The notes below the pieces were generated by a model. It was given only the letters and a program-made list of their open reading frames with translations. It was not told the origin of the DNA and ran no database searches. This document shows positions 7,716 to 13,940 of a DNA stretch of 24,332 nt, one piece after another. The DNA comes from UBA1206 sp041672465 (GTDB lineage: Bacteria > Bacillota > Clostridia > Oscillospirales > CAG-382). Location of the stretch: NCBI GenBank assembly GCA_041672465.1, contig JBAYZO010000021.1, positions 1 to 24,332 of the forward strand. Reading direction: 5' to 3'. Numbering within the stretch: the first letter of the stretch is position 1; every line of letters starts with the position of its first letter. The position numbers were made by a program, and so were the translations under genes.

Positions 7716-7764
7716 GAACTTGAGGTTAACAAAAACAAAACAAAAAACGAAAGGAATTAAAAAA

Positions 7765-8538
7765 ATGAATTTCCCGCAAGTTGCAGAGCGACCATTATTT
7801 TTAAGCCAAATAAATAAAATGAACAGTTTTGTTGGTACACACAAGGCCATAATGAACCCGGAAACAAATCATGTTTATGGCATTCTAAGCAGGAAATACG
7901 AACTTACAAAACATGAAGACCTGTTGAATACTGTTCGCAATGCGATTGACAAGAACATTGAATACGGCAAGGCAACCGAATATGTTAATTTCTTCGAAGA
8001 TGGCAGTAAAATGAGAGCAACATTTATCTTTAAAGATATTGAAGTTGAAATTGACCGTGGCGATAAGGTAAATCCACAAATTGAAGTTTTTAATTCGTAT
8101 GATGGCGGCTGGGCAAGAAAAATTCTTTTTGGCGCCTTCAGGCTGGTATGTTCAAACGGGCTGGTAATTGGTGAAAAACAGCTTGAATATAAACAAAAGC
8201 ATCTTCAGGTATTTTCCGAAGAATCAGTTGGGCAGTTGCTTATAACTTCCATGGAAAAGTTTTCTGAACGAAAAAGGGTTTGGGAATCATGGGTCGACCG
8301 GGTAACAACACCGCAAGAATACGAAAAAATTATGACGAACCTTAATTTATCCCAAAAAGATCAAGATGCCATAGGTCAGGAAGTGGAAATTAGTTCAAAT
8401 ATTATGATGGATGACTTGAGAACTAAAACTTTATCATATTGGATATTTTTTAATCTCCTTTGCCAGTATCTTACCCACAGCATAAAAAGCCATCTGAAAC
8501 GAGCACAAATAGAAAATACAATGAGAAGAAACTTTTAA
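7765..8538 (+). CDS. DUF932 family protein (phage/plasmid type)
   Basis: The DUF932 signature is clear: 'SRKYELTKHEDLL' near the N-terminus, then 'NSYDGGWARKILFGAFRLVCSNGLVIG' near residues 105-133, and a helical C-terminus with 'QYLTHSI'. This family occurs in phages, plasmids and integrative elements; its activity is not established, though a DNA-metabolism role is often assumed. I choose the ATG at 7765, 10 bases after CGAAAGGAA; an upstream ATG at 7711 lies within the -10 box of P1 and cannot be in the transcript. The result is 257 residues. It is the first gene after the structural terminator and probably an early gene under P1. Confidence 0.8.
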   Translation: MNFPQVAERPLFLSQINKMNSFVGTHKAIMNPETNHVYGILSRKYELTKHEDLLNTVRNAIDKNIEYGKATEYVNFFEDGSKMRATFIFKDIEVEIDRGDKVNPQIEVFNSYDGGWARKILFGAFRLVCSNGLVIGEKQLEYKQKHLQVFSEESVGQLLITSMEKFSERKRVWESWVDRVTTPQEYEKIMTNLNLSQKDQDAIGQEVEISSNIMMDDLRTKTLSYWIFFNLLCQYLTHSIKSHLKRAQIENTMRRNF

Positions 8539-8568
8539 CACTGACTGGAGTTACAAAGAATATTAAAT

Positions 8569-8610
8569 AGGCCTTTTTTTAAATTTTTTAAAAAAAGGCC
8601 TTTACTTTTT
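8569..8610 (+). terminator. 15-bp inverted repeat ending in a T run, overlapping promoter P2
   Basis: A perfect 15-bp stem (AGGCCTTTTTTTAAA and its complement, 8569-8583 / 8587-8601) has a 3-nt loop and is followed by TTACTTTTTTTT. It should stop transcription of the DUF932 gene. The right arm also serves as the A/T tract of P2, so one element appears to carry both functions. Confidence 0.7.
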
Positions 8611-8629
8611 TTTAAAAACAGATTAACAT
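8584..8629 (+). promoter_or_regulatory. Promoter P2
   Basis: A T/A tract (8584-8596) precedes TTTACT (8601-8606), 17 bp, and TAACAT (8624-8629). The -10 is weaker than in the sister promoters, but spacing and upstream tract are the same. It would drive the small membrane protein gene at 8678 and the genes after it. Confidence 0.6.
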
Positions 8630-8677
8630 TAATTATACAGCAAAAAAAAACAAACATTTAAAAAAAAGGAGATACAA

Positions 8678-8797
8678 ATGAAAGCAACTGTAAAAATAAT
8701 TGAATGGACAATGATCGTTATTTTACCGCTTGTAATTTGGTTTGGGCTTGCTTATGCAATTTCTCAAAAATTTAATTTTGATAAACTTTTTCAATAA
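8678..8797 (+). CDS. 39-residue single-pass membrane peptide
   Basis: ATG at 8678 follows AAAAAAAGGAGA at good spacing, one of the stronger SDs in the window. The peptide has a basic N-terminus (MKATVKIIEW), one hydrophobic segment (about residues 10-28, TMIVILPLVIWFGLAYAIS) and a polar tail. This fits a small inner-membrane peptide. In phages such early membrane peptides can act in host takeover, superinfection exclusion or lysis control; which one cannot be told here. It lies directly downstream of P2. Confidence 0.6.
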   Translation: MKATVKIIEWTMIVILPLVIWFGLAYAISQKFNFDKLFQ

Positions 8798-8810
8798 GAG
8801 GTGGAATAAA

Positions 8811-8999
8811 ATGGCAAAAATAGAAAAGGAAGTTCAAGGCACATATATCTCAAAAGAATTAAAGAAAATTCTCGATTACGAATCTGACGCAAGAAACATT
8901 ACTTCAACCCGGCTTGCGTCAGAAATTCTTGAACGAGGAATTAAATCATTTAAGAAAAGAGGCACAAATGCAAATCAAGAGAAAAGTGATCAAAATTAA
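8811..8999 (+). CDS. Small basic protein, possibly ribbon-helix-helix-like
   Basis: I place the start at ATG 8811, preceded by GAGGTGG (8798-8804), not at an upstream in-frame ATG inside the membrane-peptide gene. The 62 residues begin with a possible beta strand (EVQGTYIS), then helix (KELKKILDYESDA), turn, and helix (TSTRLASEILERGIKSFKKR), the order of a CopG/Arc ribbon-helix-helix DNA-binding protein, but without a diagnostic motif. The C-terminus is hydrophilic. The next gene begins within its last 32 bases. A small DNA-binding regulator is a tentative reading. Confidence 0.5.
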   Translation: MAKIEKEVQGTYISKELKKILDYESDARNITSTRLASEILERGIKSFKKRGTNANQEKSDQN

Positions 9000-9267
9000 A
9001 TCGACACAACTTTTTTGTAGATATTGCGCCAAATTTGAAAATGCCCGGCGGGCAATTTCATCAGAAGAAAAATACGGCCGTTTTTGCAACGGCAAAGTTG
9101 TTTTTTCTAAAAATGCCGCTTGTGAAGAATGGGAAGTTTGTAAATATATTGTCTGCGACAGGTTCCGTTTCCGAATAGAAATAAATGCTTGCTTATCTCG
9201 GTTCCAGAATAAAGTTACAGGTTGTAGACGTTGTAAACAGGGCAAACAAATTGCAAAATTCATATAG
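8968..9267 (+). CDS. Cysteine-rich, probable zinc-binding small protein
   Basis: ATG at 8968 has an AAGAGG SD and overlaps the previous gene. The 99 residues contain ten cysteines, mostly as close pairs: CRYC, a single Cys in FCNG, AACEEW, CKYIVC, NAC, and CRRC near the end. The pattern suggests two metal-binding knuckles. The protein is basic, consistent with nucleic-acid or polymerase binding. It ends with TAG. I recognise no family. Phage proteins of this type include transcription-modifying factors, but that is only a possibility. Confidence 0.55.
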   Translation: MQIKRKVIKIKSTQLFCRYCAKFENARRAISSEEKYGRFCNGKVVFSKNAACEEWEVCKYIVCDRFRFRIEINACLSRFQNKVTGCRRCKQGKQIAKFI

Positions 9268-9278
9268 GGGGTGCTTTT

Positions 9279-9650
9279 ATGGCTGCAACACAATTTGATT
9301 GGATTACCGCTTTTTATGCTTCCAAAGAATCAGGTTATGCAGATGTTTCTGATCCAGTAATTTCAAACCAACTTTATGAATCTACCAATCCTCTTGACGA
9401 ATTGTTGGAAGCTGAAAAGGAATATTTATTAAATAAACGCTACCTTTCTTTGTCTGATGAAGCAAAAGAACTTATTGATATTATTGTTTCTTCTCCTGCT
9501 GAATTTTTAGAAACATTTGGTTTTAAAACAGTTAAAAGCGCAAATACTATCAGCATTGAAGCGGAATTACGCAAACGCTGGAAAGATTGGAAATATGCTC
9601 GGAAGGTTGTCCAAGAAGTTAAAGAATATGTGCGGGAGACAGTCTGTTGA
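9279..9650 (+). CDS. Hypothetical helical protein upstream of helicase
   Basis: This gene encodes 123 residues, with a GGGGG-containing SD before the ATG. The first half is acidic; the second half is helical and basic ('LSLSDEAKELIDIIVSSPAEFLETFG', then 'SIEAELRKRWKDWKYARKVVQEVKEYV'), which resembles the helical domain of small phage DNA-binding regulators. No confident family match. Its stop TGA overlaps the TTG start of the SF2 helicase gene (TTGA), so the two proteins are probably made together; a helicase-associated or regulatory role is plausible. Confidence 0.55.
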   Translation: MAATQFDWITAFYASKESGYADVSDPVISNQLYESTNPLDELLEAEKEYLLNKRYLSLSDEAKELIDIIVSSPAEFLETFGFKTVKSANTISIEAELRKRWKDWKYARKVVQEVKEYVRETVC

Positions 9651-11047
9651 AAATAATTCAAAACGATCCAATATATTGTTCAGTTGTTCCGCCAATAGAA
9701 ATCAATAAATTTAAAAAAGTTTTTGAATATCCTTCAGAATATTGGATACAAGGGGCTTTTAAAAAACAAAGAAAATGCATAACTTCATTGATGGCAAACC
9801 ATCCTCATAAAGGCTGGTTTTTGGCCGGGTCGTTATCAGCTGTAAAAGAATATTGCGAAATAAATTCAATACCACTTGAAATAGAACCATATATTCCGGA
9901 ACCGATAAAAACAGTTCCGGCAGCGTTGCCGGGTATAATTTTTCGTAATGATCAAAAAAATGCCATTGATGCAGTTACAAAACAATTCCGTGGAATAATA
10001 AAAGCGCCGACCGGCTCCGGAAAAACTGTAATGGCTGGCGGAATAATTTCCATGTATCCAGAATCAAAATCAATTGTAATTGTGCATACAAAAAGCTTAT
10101 TCTTGCAAACAGTTGAAGAACTTAAAAAATGGTTTGGTGATGATGTTGGTCGTATTGGTTCAGGTACATATGAACCAAATAGAATAACGGTTTGTATGAT
10201 TCAAACTGTAAATAAAATTTTGATTAATAAAAAATCAGAAAAATATGATGAATTTGCAGATTTGCTTGCAGATGTTGACATTGTAATAATTGACGAAGCC
10301 CACCACTTGGCAAAAGATCAAGGTCATTATGTTGAATTGATGCTTTCTTGCTTGGCACCAATCAGAATTGGTCTTACAGCCACACCAAATCCGAAAAATA
10401 AAACCAAGGAACGTTTAGTAGGGGAAGGGCATTTGGGTCCTGTTATGGGCGACTTAACCGTTGAAAGAGGTGTTGAAAGCGGCATACTGGCACAACCAAG
10501 ATTAAAACTTATACCGGTTCCAAAAACCATAGCCGTTAAAAGCAATAAATATGCAGATATTTATCGAGACTGCATTGTTTTAAACAAAACCAGAAACCGG
10601 CTTATTGCAAAGGAAGCGTCAGACACGATACGGGCCGGCAAATCTGTGTTAATAATGATTTCTGATATTGTAAATAAGCATGCAGAAATCATTAGAGATT
10701 TAATGATTGATTTATACGACACGGATTCTCAAATTGTTACCGGTGCAACCGACAATAATTTGAGAGAAGAAATCAAGACAACATTAAAAAACAAAGATAT
10801 TCTTTGCGTTATCGTTACCAGTGTTTGGCGTGAAGGAATAAACATTCCATCATTGGATTGTGTTATTAATGCGGTTGGTGGCAAAAGTGATATTATGGTT
10901 CTTCAGAATGTCGGTCGTGGGTTAAGAACTGCCGAAGGCAAAGAGGAAATTTTGATTGTTGATTTTTTAGACCCCTATCAGTTTCTTGCACAACACAGTA
11001 TTGAACGGCTCAGAATTTATAACGATATGGGGATTCTTAATAAATAA
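9647..11047 (+). CDS. SF2 DNA helicase, UvsW/XPB-like
   Basis: This gene encodes 466 residues with TTG start at 9647, about 8 bases after GGGAGA, overlapping the previous stop. The N-terminal about 95 residues are a variable domain. Helicase motifs follow in order: Q-like 'FRNDQKNAI', motif I KAPTGSGKT (residues 119-127), motif II DEAHH (D216), motif III LTATP (about 243), and motif VI QNVGRGLR (from residue 420). The order and spacing fit the DEAH-type group of phage T4 UvsW and eukaryotic XPB/RecG-like helicases, which remodel stalled forks, D-loops or R-loops. In T4, UvsW switches origin-primed to recombination-primed replication; the same job here is inference. Confidence 0.9.
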   Translation: MKIIQNDPIYCSVVPPIEINKFKKVFEYPSEYWIQGAFKKQRKCITSLMANHPHKGWFLAGSLSAVKEYCEINSIPLEIEPYIPEPIKTVPAALPGIIFRNDQKNAIDAVTKQFRGIIKAPTGSGKTVMAGGIISMYPESKSIVIVHTKSLFLQTVEELKKWFGDDVGRIGSGTYEPNRITVCMIQTVNKILINKKSEKYDEFADLLADVDIVIIDEAHHLAKDQGHYVELMLSCLAPIRIGLTATPNPKNKTKERLVGEGHLGPVMGDLTVERGVESGILAQPRLKLIPVPKTIAVKSNKYADIYRDCIVLNKTRNRLIAKEASDTIRAGKSVLIMISDIVNKHAEIIRDLMIDLYDTDSQIVTGATDNNLREEIKTTLKNKDILCVIVTSVWREGINIPSLDCVINAVGGKSDIMVLQNVGRGLRTAEGKEEILIVDFLDPYQFLAQHSIERLRIYNDMGILNK

Positions 11048-11048
11048 T

Positions 11049-11103
11049 TTTTAAAGATTTTTAAAAAATAATCCTTTTCTTTTTTAAAAAACTGATATAT
11101 GAT
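11049..11103 (+). promoter_or_regulatory. Promoter P3 with phased A/T tracts
   Basis: Two TTTTTAAA tracts 10 bp apart (11049-11067) precede TTTTCT (11075-11080), 17 bp, and TATGAT (11098-11103). Sequence after the -10 (GAATTTAAAG) is shared with P4. It begins directly after the helicase stop and leads to the 75-aa gene, whose SD context (CGAAAGGAA) matches that of the DUF932 gene. Confidence 0.8.
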
Positions 11104-11153
11104 GAATTTAAAGCGTGAAACAAATATCCATTAACCACGAAAGGAAAACAAAA

Positions 11154-11381
11154 ATGAATGCTGCAAGAAGAAAAAAAATTAAAGAAATTATTTCTAAATT
11201 AAACGACCTTAATACCGAACTTGAAGAAATACGGGATGAAGAACAAGAAAGCCTTGATAATATACCGGAAAATCTTCAAGAAACTGAACGGTATGAAAAA
11301 TCAGAAGAAGCCCTTAGTGTTCTTGATAATGCCGTTAGTGTCCTTGATGATGTTGTTTCTAACTTTGAAGACCTCATGTAA
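11154..11381 (+). CDS. Small acidic helical protein of a phage/mobile-element family
   Basis: ATG at 11154 follows CGAAAGGAA; an in-frame ATG at 11115 is less well placed. The 75 residues have a basic N-terminus (MNAARRKKIKEIISKL) and a strongly acidic, helical remainder with 'RDEEQESLDNIPENLQ', ending in repeats 'LSVLDNAVSVLDDVVSNFEDLM'. From memory, similar short proteins with an 'ARRK…EEIRDEEQE…DN(L/M)P' pattern are common in phages and integrative elements, without assigned function. It is the first gene of the transcript from P3 and so probably abundant. Mimicry of DNA by its acidic face is possible but unsupported. Confidence 0.65.
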   Translation: MNAARRKKIKEIISKLNDLNTELEEIRDEEQESLDNIPENLQETERYEKSEEALSVLDNAVSVLDDVVSNFEDLM

Positions 11382-11399
11382 TGAAAAGATATGTATAAC

Positions 11400-11450
11400 C
11401 CCATGAAGCAGATATAATTTCTTCATCAATAAGCATATCTGCTTCATGGG
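11400..11450 (+). other. Long perfect hairpin, 16-bp stem, no U tract
   Basis: CCCATGAAGCAGATAT (11400-11415) is the exact reverse complement of 11435-11450, with a 19-nt loop that repeats the CTTCAT part of the 3' arm. No T run follows on either strand, so it is not a normal intrinsic terminator. It lies 19 bases after the stop of the 75-aa gene. It may be an RNA processing or stability element, or a protein-binding site. Confidence 0.8.
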
Positions 11451-11472
11451 AAGCCCTAAAAAATAAGCGGTT

Positions 11473-11559
11473 GTGAACACTCGTGGCCTTGCTTATGCTG
11501 CAAGAACTTGGAAAGAATACCACAAAACAAAGCGTCAGATTTTAGCGGCCATTAATTGA
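11473..11559 (+). CDS. Possible 28-codon small ORF (GTG start)
   Basis: A GTG-started frame in the 200-base gap at 11382-11581 encodes VNTRGLAYAARTWKEYHKTKRQILAAIN and ends with TGA. The peptide has credible composition (basic, amphipathic helix). An in-frame TAA lies just upstream, so it cannot extend, and the SD is weak (AAGCGG). It may be a small gene, a decayed fragment, or chance. Confidence 0.3.
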   Translation: MNTRGLAYAARTWKEYHKTKRQILAAIN

Positions 11560-11581
11560 ACTTGTGTTTTTTGGAGGGGAA

Positions 11582-12283
11582 ATGTCTGAACTATCAAATA
11601 TATATGTGAATGGCGTTGACGTAATAGAATGGCTTGATGAAACCGAAAATAAAAAAAAGAATATTGAAATTGAAGAAATACATAAAATCGAAAGGAGTCA
11701 ACATTATCCTTATAAATCACCAACATATAAACAAAAATCTCAATCAGGCTCTTTTAAACGGGCAATAAAACTTACTGACCAACAAATTCGGAAGGAATAT
11801 GGCATTATGAAAAAGCCACTGAAAAATTTAAAAGAGAATATTATTTGGCTCATTGTTAACAATGGGCCAATATCTACAGAAGAAATTATGATGAAGCTGA
11901 ACCGTAACGATAGAAATAACGTAAGTGCGGCGGTGTCTTGCATTTGGTCTAAACTTGGCATCAATCACGATGTTTTGTGCAGAGGGAAACATGGCCGGGC
12001 TTATTTTTACAAAGTTGCAACTCCTTATGCTAACCTTTCTGATGAAGCTATTATTGAAATGTATTATAATAAACAAAAAAATGTTCCACCATTAGAATCC
12101 GATATTTCAATGGCTGGTAAAAAATACGAACCTACGAAACATCTTAATTGCCGTTGTGAATCTATTCCGTTAGCAGAAAATAACGATTTAGTGCAAAAAA
12201 TCGAAAAGATCATTGGGCAAACACTTGGTGTTGAAATTAAAGTTTCCGGCAAAATTGAATTTGTCATTCGGATTGAAAAATGA
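11582..12283 (+). CDS. Winged-helix-like protein coupled to primase
   Basis: ATG at 11582 follows a strong SD (GGAGGGG). The 233 residues have a polar N-terminal about 75 residues, then 'LKENIIWLIVNNGPISTEEIMMKLNRNDRNNVSAAVSCIWSKLG…GRAYFYKV' (about 83-147), which reads as a winged-helix fold: helix, helix-turn-helix, wing. A Cys-x-Cys with a nearby His follows ('KHLNCRCES'), then a C-terminal alpha/beta segment. It overlaps the primase gene by four bases (ATGA), so the two are coupled. It could be a replication accessory DNA-binding protein or a transcription factor. Fold reading is moderately supported; role is inferred. Confidence 0.6.
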   Translation: MSELSNIYVNGVDVIEWLDETENKKKNIEIEEIHKIERSQHYPYKSPTYKQKSQSGSFKRAIKLTDQQIRKEYGIMKKPLKNLKENIIWLIVNNGPISTEEIMMKLNRNDRNNVSAAVSCIWSKLGINHDVLCRGKHGRAYFYKVATPYANLSDEAIIEMYYNKQKNVPPLESDISMAGKKYEPTKHLNCRCESIPLAENNDLVQKIEKIIGQTLGVEIKVSGKIEFVIRIEK

Positions 12284-13206
12284 TTGAAAACGTTGATATA
12301 AACGCCCTTTTCAAAGAATATGATATTTCAGTTAAGGAAAAGGGCGAGAACGTTACAAGAGGGTGGGTAAACATTGAAGTTTGCCCATTTTGCATGGATT
12401 CAAATTTTCATTGCGGGGTAAATTTGACAAGTGGCGGATTTCATTGCTGGGTATGTGGTGAAAAGGGTGGCTTGTGGAAATTGTTAAGCGAAATGGAAGA
12501 TTTTAAAGGACAGCACGTTTCATCCATTATAGCCAAATTTGTTTCGAACCATGGCAACACACCAATAAATAATTATAATGCCACCACGACCAAATTAGAC
12601 GGTAAAAAACCAATAAAATTCAGTTGGCCTGAACATGTTTTGGAAGATTTGCCAAAACCACACAAGGATTATCTTTTATCCCGGCATTTTGACCCTGATC
12701 TTTTAACCCAAAGATATGACCTTAGAGCAGTATACAATATCGGGAAACAAAAGTTCAGAATTATTGTGCCTGTAATAATCAACAAGAAAAAAGTTTCTTG
12801 GGTTGCGGCTTGGGTTTTACGAAAACAATTTCCTGATATAACTCCATATTTAAATTGTACACCCGAAGAATCGGTTATACCGATAAACCATTGCTTGTAT
12901 AATTATGATTCAATAAAAGATATTGCAGTTATTGTTGAAGGAATTACCGATGTCTGGAGGTGCGGCGCTGGATTTGCAGCATCATTCAGGAAAGGACTTA
13001 CTTCAGAACAAATTAAATTATTGATGCAAAAGAAACCAAAGAAAGTATTTATTTTTTATGATTCTGACGCAACAAAGGAATCATATAAGTTTGCCAATGA
13101 AATTTCAGGCCTGTTTCCATCTGTTGAAGTTTTAGAACTGCAAACTGGTGATCCGGGGGATTTGACCCAACAAGAAGTTTATGATCTTAGAAGAGATATT
13201 TTTTAA
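12280..13206 (+). CDS. DNA primase, DnaG-type (zinc finger plus TOPRIM)
   Basis: This gene encodes 308 residues. The N-terminus has a zinc-binding module: C35-P-F-C38 and C56-W-V-C59. A linker follows, then a TOPRIM core: 'VIVEGITDVWR' with E220 and 'FIFYDSDA' with D261 and D263, the metal-binding acids. It lacks a helicase domain, unlike T7 gp4, and pairs naturally with the separate DnaB-type helicase at 15384. It is shorter than bacterial DnaG (about 600 aa) and lacks its C-terminal helicase-binding domain. It would make RNA primers for lagging-strand synthesis. Its start overlaps the preceding gene, and a hairpin terminator follows at 13246. Confidence 0.88.
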   Translation: MIENVDINALFKEYDISVKEKGENVTRGWVNIEVCPFCMDSNFHCGVNLTSGGFHCWVCGEKGGLWKLLSEMEDFKGQHVSSIIAKFVSNHGNTPINNYNATTTKLDGKKPIKFSWPEHVLEDLPKPHKDYLLSRHFDPDLLTQRYDLRAVYNIGKQKFRIIVPVIINKKKVSWVAAWVLRKQFPDITPYLNCTPEESVIPINHCLYNYDSIKDIAVIVEGITDVWRCGAGFAASFRKGLTSEQIKLLMQKKPKKVFIFYDSDATKESYKFANEISGLFPSVEVLELQTGDPGDLTQQEVYDLRRDIF

Positions 13207-13245
13207 AAATAAAGCTTTTAAAAAGTAAAAAAGTAATGTATATAT

Positions 13246-13292
13246 AAAACCGTAAGCTGTGAATTTTGGGATTCATGCCTTACGGTTTTATT
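13246..13292 (+). terminator. Intrinsic terminator after primase
   Basis: An 11-bp outer stem (AAAACCGTAAG / CTTACGGTTTT) continues, after a mismatch, into a second helix (GTGAAT / ATTCAT) with loop TTTGGG, followed by TTTTATTTTA. It ends the helicase-to-primase region transcript. A TATATA sequence at 13241 could also be a -10, but transcripts from it would lack the 5' arm. Confidence 0.8.
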
Positions 13293-13308
13293 TTATGACG
13301 CCAATATA

Positions 13309-13337
13309 TTAAGCAAGATAGTTAAAAAATTTATAAT
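13309..13337 (+). promoter_or_regulatory. Candidate promoter for the structured RNA
   Basis: A perfect -10 TATAAT lies at 13332-13337, with TTAAGC 17 bp upstream at 13309-13314 (a poor -35). Initiation near 13344 would place the 5' arm of the 32-bp terminal helix about 20 nt into the RNA. The region is AT-rich, so a chance -10 is possible. Confidence 0.45.
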
Positions 13338-13343
13338 TTGTAA

Positions 13344-13547
13344 TTTGTAATCAATAATTTTAAGCCGTCTCTAAATAAGAGGCAAGAACCAGTCGAATTT
13401 TTATTTTCAACGATTTGGTCTTGTCCCCAAAACAAGTCCTTCGATTATAAATTATAAATTGCAGTGTAACTACTGCTTGTGATTGGCGTCACAATAATTC
13501 GTAAATCGACTGTCTTGTCTCTTATTTAGGGTCGGCTTTTTTATTTT
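13344..13547 (+). ncRNA. Structured non-coding RNA or attenuator with a 32-bp terminal helix
   Basis: No ORF fits this stretch. AAGCCG at 13362 starts an arm that pairs with 13506-13538 over about 32 bp, with one U-U mismatch, a 2-nt bulge and two G-U pairs: 6 bp, then CTAAATAAGAG (11 bp), CAAGA, and CAGTCGA. T6-A-T5 follows, giving an intrinsic terminator on the + strand only. Enclosed hairpins are GGTCTTGT/ACAAGTCC (13416-13439), GCAGT/ACTGC (13461-13476) and GTGA/TCAC (13479-13492). Two more pairings cross this fold: GACGCCAAT (13297) with ATTGGCGTC (13482), and an AT-rich 17-bp pair (13328 region with 13445-13460). The RNA is either a stand-alone small RNA or a switch controlling the initiator gene 15 bases after the U tract. 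Boundaries are approximate. I match it to no known class. Confidence 0.65.
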
Positions 13548-13562
13548 TAATTGGAGGTTAAA

Positions 13563-13919
13563 ATGGAATTTTGGAATAAGAATGAAAATGCAAAAGAATT
13601 GTTTAACGCTCTTTATACAAATAATGGTAAATTAATTGTCAACAGAAGATTTGTAAAAAAGGCAGGGCTTTGTGAAGCTGTAATTTTTACTGAATTGATG
13701 CAGCAAGAAATTGAAGCAGAAGAAACCGGTGAAATATATGATGAAGATTGGTTTTCTTGCAAACAGAAAAAAATAACCGATGATATTGGTTTATCAGTTG
13801 AAGAACAAAAACTGATTATTGAAAAAATGATTGAAATGAAAATGATTGAAATGAAAAAAAATTTTGAAGGTGATTTATTTTTTAAATTGAACTACGGTTT
13901 TTTTGAAGTTGGTGCGTAA
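13563..13919 (+). CDS. Small winged-helix initiator-like protein (paralogue of the next gene)
   Basis: ATG at 13563 follows GGAGG at 13553-13557; an in-frame TTG at 13551 overlaps the SD and is rejected. The 118 residues align by eye with the N-terminal about 115 residues of the next protein: 'KLIVNRRFVKKAGLCEAVIFTELMQQE', 'DWFSCKQKKITDDIGLSVEEQKLIIEKMIEM', 'FFKLNYGFF'. This is the pattern of phage replication-initiator/DnaD-N-like winged helices. It lacks the linker and C-terminal domain, so it may be a DNA-binding regulator or competitor of the full-length initiator at the iterons. It is the first gene after the RNA terminator at 13538. Confidence 0.65.
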   Translation: MEFWNKNENAKELFNALYTNNGKLIVNRRFVKKAGLCEAVIFTELMQQEIEAEETGEIYDEDWFSCKQKKITDDIGLSVEEQKLIIEKMIEMKMIEMKKNFEGDLFFKLNYGFFEVGA

Positions 13920-13940
13920 AAATATAATCGAGGTAACTTC

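Noticed and set aside
7711..7764. Upstream in-frame ATG for the DUF932 gene
   Set aside because: It lies inside the -10 box of promoter P1; the ATG at 7765 has a proper SD.
11400..11450. Perfect hairpin as a terminator
   Set aside because: No T run follows on either strand, so I list it only as a hairpin element.
13207..13245. TATATA at 13241 with T/A tracts as a fifth P-type promoter
   Set aside because: No acceptable -35 at 17 bp, and a start there would cut into the terminator hairpin; kept only as a remark.
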